Origin: JBCCEV01 sp039030125
GTDB lineage: Bacteria > Pseudomonadota > Gammaproteobacteria > Ga0077536
Length of the DNA stretch: 21,086 bases
Direction: 5' to 3'
Assembly (NCBI GenBank): GCA_039030125.1
Contig: JBCCEV010000070.1
Location: 1-21,086 of the forward strand
The notes under the pieces: generated by a model
What the model saw: only the letters and a program-made list of their open reading frames with translations
Databases searched by the model: none
What the model was told of the DNA's origin: nothing
Program-made: the position numbers and the translations under genes
In this document: one piece after another, positions 8,111-15,595 of the stretch
Layout: each line of letters begins with the position of its first letter
How positions within the stretch are numbered: the first letter of the stretch is position 1

Positions 8111-9289
8111 TTAGGCGATTTCAACGGCAACGGCAGTCGCTTCGCCACCGCCGATACAAAGTGATGCGACGCCACGTTTGAGATTCATGTCCTGCAAGGC
8201 ATGAACCAAGGTCACGATAATCCTCGCGCCCGATGCGCCCACCGGATGACCCAAAGCGCAGGCACCACCGCGCACGTTAACCTTGTCGTGGGGAATACTC
8301 AGTTCTTGCATTGCCGCCATGGCGACCACCGCGAACGCCTCATTCACTTCAAAAAGATCGACGTCATCGACCGCCCACCCGACTTTGTCGAGAAGTTTCT
8401 TTATCGCGTCAATCGGAGCGGTGGTGAACCAACCGGGTTCTTGAGAATGTGTGCTGTGCCCGAGAATTTTCGCGACCACATTAGCGCCCACTTCCTCGGC
8501 ATGCGTTTCGCTGGTAAGGACGAGCGCGGCCGCGCCATCAGAGATTGAGCTTGAATTGGCGGCCGTTACCGACCCATCGGCCTTGAAGGCCGGGCGCAGG
8601 TGCGGGATCTTGTCGAGCTGCGCCTTGCCGGGTTGCTCATCGGTATCCATGACGCGCTCGCCCTTACGGGTCTTGACGGTTACGGGCTCGATTTCGCGCT
8701 CGAATAAACCTTTGTTAATCGCGTTTTGGGCGCGCTTAAGAGATTCGATGGCATAAGCGTCTTGTTGCTCACGGGTGAAGTTGAAGCGCTCGGCGCAGTC
8801 TTCGGCATAAGTGCCCATTAAGCGGCCTTTCTCGTAGGCGTCTTCCAGACCGTCAACAAACATGTGATCGAGAATTTCACCGTGGCCCAGACGCATGCCG
8901 CCGCGTGCTTTAGGAACGATGTAGGGGGCATTGGTCATGCTCTCCATGCCACCGGCCACGATCACCTTGGCGGAGCCCGCTTGGATCGCGTCTGCGCCCA
9001 TCATCACCGCCTTCATGCCCGAGCCGCACATTTTGTTCACCGTTGTACTACCGACTTCGAGCGGAATACCGGCACCGATTGCCGCCTGGCGAGCGGGCGC
9101 CTGACCGAGCCCTGCGGGTAACACACAACCCATAATGGTTTCGTCGACAGAATCGGGCGCTATCAGTGCGCGCTCGAGCGCGGCTCGCGCGGCGGTGGAA
9201 CCTAAATCCGGTGCCGGCACATCCGACAACTCGCCCTGCATCCCGCCCATAGGTGTGCGCGCCATGCCTGCAATTACGGTGGTGGTCAT
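8111..9289 (-). CDS. Acetyl-CoA C-acetyltransferase (thiolase)
   Basis: A 392-residue thiolase with the full catalytic set: nucleophile Cys88 in VNKMCGSGMKA, His348 in GGACALGHPVGASGAR, and Cys378 in CIGGGEATA, positions nearly identical to biosynthetic thiolases such as PhaA. The NEAFA motif is present, and the loop around GGMESMTNAPY is typical. It joins two acetyl-CoA units or cleaves acetoacetyl-CoA and short 3-ketoacyl-CoA. AGGA seven bases upstream supports the ATG. It lies between lhgO (36 bases upstream) and the SDR dehydrogenase (17 bases downstream), all minus strand, so one transcript is likely. With the SDR it could complete beta-oxidation of a short or branched acyl-CoA; direction in the cell is not decidable here. 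Confidence 0.95.
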   Translation of the reverse strand: MTTTVIAGMARTPMGGMQGELSDVPAPDLGSTAARAALERALIAPDSVDETIMGCVLPAGLGQAPARQAAIGAGIPLEVGSTTVNKMCGSGMKAVMMGADAIQAGSAKVIVAGGMESMTNAPYIVPKARGGMRLGHGEILDHMFVDGLEDAYEKGRLMGTYAEDCAERFNFTREQQDAYAIESLKRAQNAINKGLFEREIEPVTVKTRKGERVMDTDEQPGKAQLDKIPHLRPAFKADGSVTAANSSSISDGAAALVLTSETHAEEVGANVVAKILGHSTHSQEPGWFTTAPIDAIKKLLDKVGWAVDDVDLFEVNEAFAVVAMAAMQELSIPHDKVNVRGGACALGHPVGASGARIIVTLVHALQDMNLKRGVASLCIGGGEATAVAVEIA

Positions 9290-9325
9290 AGTGTTTTCCT
9301 GCTGATCGCTTGAGATTAAGGAATT

Positions 9326-10534
9326 TTACGCGGCGTTAAGTTGCGCCACTTGCTCCGCAATAGTCGCAGCAATTGGGAATGCCGAAGTCGCCGCCGGTGA
9401 GGGCGCATTACATACATGCACCGAACGAGGCGAGCTTTTTATCAGAAAATCGCTGATCATGGTACCGTCCGACCGCACCGCCTGAGCACGGATCCCGCAA
9501 CCTTCGGTCACTAAATCTGCGAGCGTTAGTGCCGGACAATAGCGCCGCGCCGCGCGGAGGTACGCGCGTTTGCTCAAGGCCCGGTAGAGTTCACCGCAAC
9601 CCGCGCTTATGTGGGTTGCGAGGAGTCGGTAGAGGCCAGCGAAACCAGCCATCGCTAAAAGGTCGCGCCGATCGAACGCCCACTTCTCGTAACTTTCACG
9701 GCTGAGCGCCAGCATGGCGCTCGGCCCGATCGACAACGTACCGTGAATTTCAGGTGTGAGATGGATCCCAAGAAATGGCAGCTTCGGATTCGGCACCGGA
9801 TAAATCAGCGCGCTGGTGAGGTGGTTTCGCTCGGCGGGCAATCTAAAATAATCGCCGCGAAAAGGCACAATCGCGAAATCCACCTCCAGACCACCCATCG
9901 CAGCCAAGCGGTCGGCTTGCAAACCGCTACAGCACACCAGCGTGCGACCGTGAAAATCGCCCATTGAGGTTTCAACAACCACTTCATCGGACGCCTCCTC
10001 GATTCCGATCACTTCGGTGCCGTATTGCACACTCGCGCCCGCTGCTCGCAGCAGCCCCTCGAGCTGCCTGCACATCGCCGGATAATCAACGATTCCCGTC
10101 TCACGAACGTGGAATGCGCCGGCACCAATGATGTGCGGCTCCTCGTGACTTAGATCCGCTGCACTCAAAGAACGGCATTGCAAGCCATTTTTCTCTGCGT
10201 TCGCACGAAGCGTTGCCAAGCCCGCCAACTCACTATCATCGGTCGCAACAATGAGCTTCCCGGGAGTTCGATACGGGATCTCATAGCGCTCACAAAAATG
10301 AGTGGTCGCTGCCACGCCCGCCCGACAAAGCTGCGCCTTCAAGCTCCCCGGCGCGTAGTAGACGCCCGCGTGGATCACCCCGCTATTGTGCCCACTTTGA
10401 TGCTGGGCACATTCCCCTTCTTTCTCAACGAGCAACAGCTTTTTGTCCGGTGATCGATTCAGCAACTCGAAAGCCGTGGATAAGCCGATGATCCCAGCCC
10501 CTATCACGATATAGTCAAATTTTGCGCTGGTCAT
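9326..10534 (-). CDS. lhgO: L-2-hydroxyglutarate oxidase/dehydrogenase
   Basis: A FAD-dependent oxidoreductase of the DAO fold, 402 residues from the ATG at 10534; the frame allows a start at 10570, but the FAD-binding strand (FDYIVIGAGIIGLSTA, GAGIIG at 12-17) argues for the shorter form. The LhgO block HQSGHNSGVIHAGVYYAPGS (45-64) and the C-terminal NAPSPAATSAFPIA (from 376) are clear. The enzyme oxidises L-2-hydroxyglutarate to 2-oxoglutarate, passing electrons to the membrane quinone pool. No csiD or gab genes accompany it, so a glutarate/lysine pathway is not shown. It would lead the lhgO-thiolase-SDR-tag run and diverges from cysC. No good Shine-Dalgarno sequence precedes either start. 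A paralogous role on another 2-hydroxyacid is possible. Confidence 0.9.
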   Translation of the reverse strand: MTSAKFDYIVIGAGIIGLSTAFELLNRSPDKKLLLVEKEGECAQHQSGHNSGVIHAGVYYAPGSLKAQLCRAGVAATTHFCERYEIPYRTPGKLIVATDDSELAGLATLRANAEKNGLQCRSLSAADLSHEEPHIIGAGAFHVRETGIVDYPAMCRQLEGLLRAAGASVQYGTEVIGIEEASDEVVVETSMGDFHGRTLVCCSGLQADRLAAMGGLEVDFAIVPFRGDYFRLPAERNHLTSALIYPVPNPKLPFLGIHLTPEIHGTLSIGPSAMLALSRESYEKWAFDRRDLLAMAGFAGLYRLLATHISAGCGELYRALSKRAYLRAARRYCPALTLADLVTEGCGIRAQAVRSDGTMISDFLIKSSPRSVHVCNAPSPAATSAFPIAATIAEQVAQLNAA

Positions 10535-10592
10535 GGGAGCGAAATGTAAGAAGTTGCCAAAAGTGTTCATCGTGCGGTGTCGCCGACATTAT

Positions 10593-10615
10593 AGGTTCGA
10601 AGAACCTGATAGGAT
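10593..10615. promoter_or_regulatory. Palindrome and extended -10 between lhgO and cysC
   Basis: AGGTTC (10593-10598) and GAACCT (10602-10607) are exact reverse complements around GAA, a 15-base dyad. It abuts TGATAGGAT (10607-10615), which reads as an extended -10 element toward cysC. Position in a divergent region makes an operator controlling one or both genes plausible. The pattern is short and could be chance. Confidence 0.35.
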
Positions 10616-10658
10616 CGCGCCCCGTTTCGAAACCAATACCAAGGACACCGACGATCCG

Positions 10659-11264
10659 ATGAGCGAGCAGCAAGCGCAAAATATTACCTGGCACGATCAC
10701 CAAGTCTCAGATGCTCAGCGAGGCGGCCTCAAAGGGCACGGCGCTGCCGTGTTGTGGTTCACTGGATTGAGTGGGTCCGGCAAAAGCACTATTGCTAACG
10801 CCGTGGACTACCTACTTCACGAACGTGGCATTCATACCTTCTTACTCGATGGTGACAATGTCAGGCATGGTCTGAACAAGAACCTGGGTTTCTCGGCGGA
10901 AGACCGAGCCGAGAACATTCGGCGGATCGGCGAGGTGGCAAAATTGATGAAGGAAGCGGGCCTGATCACGCTGACGGCCTTCATCTCGCCTTACCTGGTT
11001 GATCGCGATGACGTTCGTGCCTTGTTCGCCGATGGCGAGTTCATCGAGATTTACGTTGATGCATCGTTGGAAACCTGTGAAGCGCGCGACCCCAAGGGTC
11101 TTTACAAAAAAGCCCGAGCCGGCGAAATAAAAGGCTTCACCGGGATCGACGATCCTTACGAGGCGCCAAAATCCCCGGAAATTACGGTTGATTCCAACAA
11201 CCAAACTATCGAAGCACTGGCCCGCCAAATCGTCGGCGAACTCGAAGCGCGCGGTCTACTCTAG
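10659..11264 (+). CDS. cysC: Adenylylsulfate (APS) kinase
   Basis: From the ATG at 10659 the protein has 201 residues, the length of E. coli CysC; the frame is open further upstream to 10533, but those residues are not family-like. It phosphorylates APS to PAPS for sulfate assimilation or sulfotransfer. Walker A GLSGSGKST (36-44), DGDNVRHGLN (64-73), EDRAENIRRIGEVAKL (81-96), FISP with Ser110 and the GLYKKARAGEIKGFTGIDDPYE block are all present. AAGGA lies 13 bases upstream, rather far. Its usual partners cysDN are absent from the window, so it stands alone between two 2-hydroxyacid oxidase genes. It ends inside the stop codon of the convergent dehydrogenase gene. Confidence 0.97.
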   Translation: MSEQQAQNITWHDHQVSDAQRGGLKGHGAAVLWFTGLSGSGKSTIANAVDYLLHERGIHTFLLDGDNVRHGLNKNLGFSAEDRAENIRRIGEVAKLMKEAGLITLTAFISPYLVDRDDVRALFADGEFIEIYVDASLETCEARDPKGLYKKARAGEIKGFTGIDDPYEAPKSPEITVDSNNQTIEALARQIVGELEARGLL

Positions 11265-12676
11265 CTGCCCTCGACAACTTTCCCCGGGTTCATTATGCCG
11301 CGCGGGTCTAGACTTTGTTTCACAGCTCGCATTAACGAGAACGACGCGCTGTTTTTATAGCTCTTAAGAGCGTCCTTTTTCAGTTTTCCAACCCCGTGCT
11401 CGGCACTGAAGCTGCCCTGCATTTGGGCAGCAAGTTCGTGGACTAAGTCACTGACCTGCTCTTTGTTGGAAGCAATCCAAGTGGCGTGCTGTTGACCCTG
11501 GGGCGCGAGCACATTGAAATGTAAATTACCGTCGCCGACATGCCCGTAAAGCGAACATCGTGCGGTCGGGAAAGTCTCGCGGATCATCGTTTTCGCACGT
11601 TCCGCTAGCTGTGGAAGCTGACCCATTGGCACTGAAATATCGTGCTTAACCGAGCCGCCTAGTACCCGCTCCGCCGCGGGTATTTGTTCCCTAATGCGCC
11701 ACAGCGCGCGCCGCTCCGTCTCACTCTTGGCAACAAGTGCATCGTCAACTAAACCGTTTTCCGAGCATCGATCGAGGGCTGTCAGCAGTGCGTCTCGATC
11801 AGCGTCTGGCAAAAAACTGCTGAACTCCATCAGAGCGTGATGCCGTTCGAAGTCGATAGATTCCGGTACTTCGACGTCACTCAGGGCGTCTGCGAGAAAA
11901 CGCAGGGATTCGGGGGAGATGTATTCAAAAGAAGTGATGTTCTCGCCCAACTCATCTTTTAGATAACCGAATAGTTCACAAGCGCGCTCGAGGCTCGAGG
12001 TCGTGATCCAGCAAGCAAGATGATCCTTCGGTTTTGAAAAGAGCTTAACAGTCGCCGCGGTAATCACTCCCAAGGTCCCCTCCGCGCCCAAGAACAATTG
12101 TTTGACGTCATAACCGGTGCTGTTTTTTCGTAATGGACTGAGTTCCTCGACGACCGTTCCATCAGCCAAGACCACCTGCAGTCCCAGGACAAGCTCGCGG
12201 GCGGTGCCGTAACGCAGGACAGCCAGGCCCCCGGCATTGGTCGACAGATTGCCACCGATCTGACAGCTCTGTTCCGATCCCATGCTGAGCGGGAATAGCA
12301 GTCCGGCATCATCGGCGGCTTGTTGCGCCGCGGCCAAGGTCATACCGGATTCGACGGTCATTGCGCGTGAACTGATATCAAGCGCCAACAACCGGTTCAT
12401 GCGAGCTAAACAAAGCACGATCTCGTCGCCAGACTCGCTGGGCGTAGCACCGCCACAGTAACCGGTATTTCCACCTTGCGGCACAACCCCAACACCCGAA
12501 TCGTTGCACAACGCTATCACGGCAGAGGTTTGCGCAACTGTGGTCGGGAGCACGATCGCCTGCGCCGCGCCCTGATATTGGCGGCGCTCGTCCACCAAAA
12601 AGGAAGACATCGCCTGCGCTTGCTGGATCACACCGTCGTCTCCGACGATATCTATTAAACGTTGCGGGAAGTTCAC
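11261..12676 (-). CDS. FAD-binding D-2-hydroxyacid dehydrogenase, probably D-2-hydroxyglutarate dehydrogenase
   Basis: A 471-residue VAO/GlcD-type flavoenzyme. The FAD-binding domain carries PQGGNTGYCGG (66-76), SEQSCQIGGNLSTNAGG (134-150), RYGTARELVLGLQVV and FLGAEGTLGVIT (195-206). The C-terminal domain has KHDISVP (344-350), GHVGDGNLH (378-386), EHGVGKLKKD (426-435) and DPRGIMNPGKV. His379, His386 and Glu426 match the metal site of human D2HGDH. This set fits D-2-hydroxyglutarate dehydrogenase best; D-lactate dehydrogenase and glycolate oxidase GlcD are close relatives. Having lhgO nearby favours 2-hydroxyglutarate. The start is GTG with no clear Shine-Dalgarno sequence, 18 bases after the upstream gene's stop, so coupling is likely. 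Its stop shares CTAG with the convergent cysC. Confidence 0.88.
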   Translation of the reverse strand: MNFPQRLIDIVGDDGVIQQAQAMSSFLVDERRQYQGAAQAIVLPTTVAQTSAVIALCNDSGVGVVPQGGNTGYCGGATPSESGDEIVLCLARMNRLLALDISSRAMTVESGMTLAAAQQAADDAGLLFPLSMGSEQSCQIGGNLSTNAGGLAVLRYGTARELVLGLQVVLADGTVVEELSPLRKNSTGYDVKQLFLGAEGTLGVITAATVKLFSKPKDHLACWITTSSLERACELFGYLKDELGENITSFEYISPESLRFLADALSDVEVPESIDFERHHALMEFSSFLPDADRDALLTALDRCSENGLVDDALVAKSETERRALWRIREQIPAAERVLGGSVKHDISVPMGQLPQLAERAKTMIRETFPTARCSLYGHVGDGNLHFNVLAPQGQQHATWIASNKEQVSDLVHELAAQMQGSFSAEHGVGKLKKDALKSYKNSASFSLMRAVKQSLDPRGIMNPGKVVEGS

Positions 12677-12685
12677 CGTTTTCAG

Positions 12686-12703
12686 GCGGCCCGTTCAGGC
12701 CGC
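12686..12703 (-). other. Hairpin at the junction of two minus-strand genes
   Basis: GCGGCC (12686-12691) and GGCCGC (12698-12703) form a six-base GC-only stem with a six-base loop. It covers the stop codon of the unrecognised upstream gene and lies just ahead of the GTG of the D-2-hydroxyacid dehydrogenase. No U-tract follows, so it is more likely an intercistronic stem than a terminator. Confidence 0.3.
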
Positions 12704-13609
12704 GATTTGAGCGTTCCAGCGAGCCTTGAATTCGTCACAACGTGCGAAAAAATTGCCAGTCGATTTGGGCATTGGGACGCGAGCGAACGCGATCCATTCA
12801 ATCAGACGCTTCCCTTCATGAATCAACTCCACGCCTGATACCGCACACTTCAGGGCGCCGGGCTCGTTGGGTATGTCTTGGGCGCTAAATCCGGCTAGAT
12901 CATCACCGGTGGTGACGAACGCCGGCCACACCCCGAAAATTGCGGGGTCGGATTTGACGGTCTCGCTCTCGGCCTTGGCAGCGGCTGCGTAGTTCTCTAT
13001 TTTCGCCCCCACGCCTTCGTAACAGGTCACATCAGCGAAAGTGTCCAACATCCGGATCGCGATTTCATCGATTGCTGCCATCGTTTGCGCAATCTTTATG
13101 TAACGCGATTCATAGAAATCGGTGACGGGCATATTGAATGCCTTGAGAGGCTCGCCCCACAACTCGTCCAAGCCCTCCTCGCCGCTGTAGTGCAGCACCT
13201 GCTTACCAAGATCAAAGGCCTCAAGAAAACAAGATTCACACTCAAGCATCAACTCGTTTTCTTGGGTGATCTCGATGCCTTTACGCCGTAATTCGAAGAT
13301 GGAACCAAAAATGTCGGAGCCGCGATTGAGCAACGCGCCGGCGAGCATCGCGGCATTCACGCGTTTCCGTTTGTTATCGGTTTCGGTCTCGTAGGCCACG
13401 CGCGCCGCTTGCAGGTTATAACCCGGCGTGTTGATGCCAGGCTCGGTGTGGTGAAAAACCCGTTTGGTGAGCTGGTCTATTAATTCCCGGCGCGCCACCG
13501 CCTCATCGCTCGGGACCTGGTAGCGGCGGATCCAGTAGCCATCGAAGAAGATGGACGATTTGCCATCGATCTCCCGAACCGTGCCGTTAGCCGGCGATGC
13601 TTCGGTCAT
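12695..13609 (-). CDS. Conserved-looking protein of unknown function
   Basis: I do not recognise this family. From the ATG at 13609 it has 304 residues. The frame stays open to 13744, but the extra part is Arg-rich and phase-shadow-like, so the later start is preferred despite a weak Shine-Dalgarno sequence. There is no signal peptide and no membrane helix. The N-terminal third has a compact aromatic element (IFFDGYWIRRYQ), the middle is helical and acidic with evenly spaced hydrophobics (NAAMLAGALLNRGSDIFGSI, LECESCFLEAFDLGKQVL), and the C-terminal third ends in FARCDEFKARWNAQIAA. It is likely cytosolic. It lies between the AMP-binding ligase and the D-2-hydroxyacid dehydrogenase on the same strand, but the 188-base gap before it suggests its own promoter. 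Codon use looks like that of its neighbours. Confidence 0.72.
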   Translation of the reverse strand: MTEASPANGTVREIDGKSSIFFDGYWIRRYQVPSDEAVARRELIDQLTKRVFHHTEPGINTPGYNLQAARVAYETETDNKRKRVNAAMLAGALLNRGSDIFGSIFELRRKGIEITQENELMLECESCFLEAFDLGKQVLHYSGEEGLDELWGEPLKAFNMPVTDFYESRYIKIAQTMAAIDEIAIRMLDTFADVTCYEGVGAKIENYAAAAKAESETVKSDPAIFGVWPAFVTTGDDLAGFSAQDIPNEPGALKCAVSGVELIHEGKRLIEWIAFARVPMPKSTGNFFARCDEFKARWNAQIAA

Positions 13610-13797
13610 TGCATTTGAAGCCTGTTGCTTAAATCGACAGTTAGCAAAGAATAGTCCAACCGCACGCGACCGTAAGCAAAAGTTACGAGGAATGCTACCA
13701 ATTGGTTCACGCGGTTTTGCGAAGGGGCGCCCGGGACGCAACATTTCTTGCGCAGCAGGCCGCGTCGTGGCTCCGGTATAGTGCTGTATTCATCGCC
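13610..13797. other. Intergenic region upstream of the unrecognised gene
   Basis: 188 bases between the end of the acyl-CoA ligase gene and the start of the unrecognised gene, both minus strand. No terminator hairpin with a U-tract is visible after the ligase stop. A TATAGT hexamer at 13777-13782 reads on the plus strand but has no fitting -35 and no plus-strand gene behind it. No minus-strand promoter stands out. Confidence 0.5.
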
Positions 13798-15438
13798 CTA
13801 AGCGGCATCGTCATCAGGGAACCGATAGTCTTCGAGCTGATTGCGCAACGTCAGTTTGCTGATCTTGCCGGTCGCAGTATGCGGGATCTCCTCGACGAAC
13901 ACGACGCCGTTGGGGATCCACCATTTTGCGACCTTGCCGTCGAACCAACTCAGCAACTCGCCCTGATCGGGTTGTTCACCAGGATTGGGAACGACCACTA
14001 ATAATGGGCGCTCTTGCCATTTAGTATGAATATGCCCAACCACGGCGGCCTCCTGAACTTGAGGATGGGCAACAGCGATATTCTCAAGCTCAATCGAACT
14101 GATCCACTCGCCTCCCGATTTAATGACGTCCTTGGTGCGGTCGGTGATTTTGAGAAAACCATGAGGGTCGATGGTGGCGACATCGCCCGTTTCAAACCAA
14201 CCATCCTCATGACTGCCCGCCGTGCCGTCAAGGCGGTAGTAATCCGCACAAACCCAATACCCTCGAACTTTTAAGGCGCCGTAGGCCTCTCCGTCCCACG
14301 GTAATTCGTTGTTGTCGTCGTCTGTAATTTTGATTTCAACGCCTGGAACGGCCCGACCCTGTTTGGCGATTTGCTCGCGCAATTCCTCGCCTGCCAAACC
14401 AATTTGCGCGGGCTTTGGACGATTCAGCACACCGAGCGGGCTCATTTCCGTCATCCCCCACGCGTGCAGAACAGTGACGCCATGCTCGTCTCGAAACTCC
14501 TCCATCATTGACACCGGGCACGCCGAGCCACCGATGCAAGTCCGGTTTAAGGGTTCAAGACTGCGCCCTGTTTTGCGGATGTAATCCAACAAACCCAGCC
14601 AGACGGTGGGTACCGCACCGGCAACGGTTACTTGTTCGTCGTTGATTAAATCAGTAAGTGTTTCAGGGACACTAAGTTTGGGGCCTGGGAAAACCATCTT
14701 CGCGCCGACCAGTAGTGACGCGTAGGGAAATCCCCAAGCATTGACATGAAACATCGGTACCACCGCCAGCACCGCATCGGTCGCGGATAAAGAGGTCGTG
14801 TCCGGCAAGGCCATGCCATAGGCGTGCAAAACCGAACTGCGATGATCGTACAAAACACCTTTGGGGTTTCCGGTGGTCCCGGAGGTGTAACACAGGCAAC
14901 TCGCAGTGCGCTCATCGAGTTCCGGCCAGTTGTACTGCGTCGACTGCGCGCTGACCAAGGTCTCATAACACTGGACGTTCTTAAGCGACGTCTGCGGCAT
15001 TGCCTCAGCACTGGTCATCACCACATAGCCCTTAACGGTGGGACACTGGTCTTCAACTTTCTCCAGCATCGCGATAAACGCCGGATCGACGAATATCCAC
15101 TCATCTTCCGCGTGATTAATGATATACACGAGTTGTTCTTCGAACAGCCGCGGGTTGATCGTGTGCAAAACACGCCCGCTCCCCGAAACTCCGTAGTACA
15201 ACTCCAAATGACGGAAATCGTTCCACGCGATGGTTGCGATCCTCGCTTCACTCCCGGCTCCCAGTTGGTCCAAGGCGTTGGCTACCTGGCGCGCGCGATC
15301 GGCAAACTCACGATAACGATAGCGATGGCGCTCGTGGTCGCTGGTGACCGACACGATTTCCTGATCAGGGTGGTTGCGCTCGGCATGACGCAAAATCGTC
15401 GTGATCAGTAGTGGCGCATCCATCATTAGTCCACGCAT
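13798..15438 (-). CDS. AlkK-like medium/long-chain fatty acyl-CoA ligase
   Basis: A 546-residue AMP-forming acyl-CoA synthetase that activates a fatty acid with ATP and CoA. The nucleotide loop YTSGTTGNPKG (184-194) is present, followed by the A5-type HAWGMTEMSP, then GWFETGDVATIDPHGF and KITDRTKDVIKSGGEWIS of the hinge, and near the end HTATGKISK with the adenylation lysine. The opening MRGLMMDAPLLITTILRHAE, a double-Met start followed by a LITTIL helix, is how AlkK/medium-chain ligases begin. GGAGGT six bases before the ATG makes this start secure. The gene diverges from pyrC. With the thiolase and SDR in the same window it adds to a fatty-acid or acyl-CoA theme. Chain-length preference cannot be judged from sequence. 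Confidence 0.93.
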   Translation of the reverse strand: MRGLMMDAPLLITTILRHAERNHPDQEIVSVTSDHERHRYRYREFADRARQVANALDQLGAGSEARIATIAWNDFRHLELYYGVSGSGRVLHTINPRLFEEQLVYIINHAEDEWIFVDPAFIAMLEKVEDQCPTVKGYVVMTSAEAMPQTSLKNVQCYETLVSAQSTQYNWPELDERTASCLCYTSGTTGNPKGVLYDHRSSVLHAYGMALPDTTSLSATDAVLAVVPMFHVNAWGFPYASLLVGAKMVFPGPKLSVPETLTDLINDEQVTVAGAVPTVWLGLLDYIRKTGRSLEPLNRTCIGGSACPVSMMEEFRDEHGVTVLHAWGMTEMSPLGVLNRPKPAQIGLAGEELREQIAKQGRAVPGVEIKITDDDNNELPWDGEAYGALKVRGYWVCADYYRLDGTAGSHEDGWFETGDVATIDPHGFLKITDRTKDVIKSGGEWISSIELENIAVAHPQVQEAAVVGHIHTKWQERPLLVVVPNPGEQPDQGELLSWFDGKVAKWWIPNGVVFVEEIPHTATGKISKLTLRNQLEDYRFPDDDAA

Positions 15439-15595
15439 AGTGAGACCTCCATCAACATTACAATGAGCACAAAAAGAAGTACCTGCAGCGCTCGAATCCC
15501 TGGTGCGCCGGGAGTGCGGATTCTAAACGATCCGAGCAGTGCAAACGCACCTCCCCGTTCTGCGAGGCACGGGCTTTCGATAAACTAGTTGCCCG
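15439..15595. other. Divergent intergenic region, acyl-CoA ligase/pyrC
   Basis: 157 bases that must hold promoters for both genes. On the minus strand the ligase Shine-Dalgarno GGAGGT (15445-15450) is clear. TAAACT at 15581-15586 could be a plus-strand -10 for pyrC, but it lies so close to the ATG that the transcript would be almost leaderless, and no -35 fits well. No operator-like dyad is evident. Confidence 0.4.

Noticed and set aside
13610..13744. N-terminal extension of the unrecognised protein to the ATG at 13744
   Set aside because: The added 45 residues are Arg/Pro-rich, with no domain character and no better ribosome-binding site.
13777..13782. TATAGT as a plus-strand -10 element
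   Set aside because: No -35 at proper spacing and no plus-strand gene downstream; it would only make antisense RNA to the ligase.
14824..15411. 195-codon open frame on the plus strand inside the acyl-CoA ligase gene
   Set aside because: Antisense to a well-supported ligase; composition rich in Arg and His as usual for shadows.
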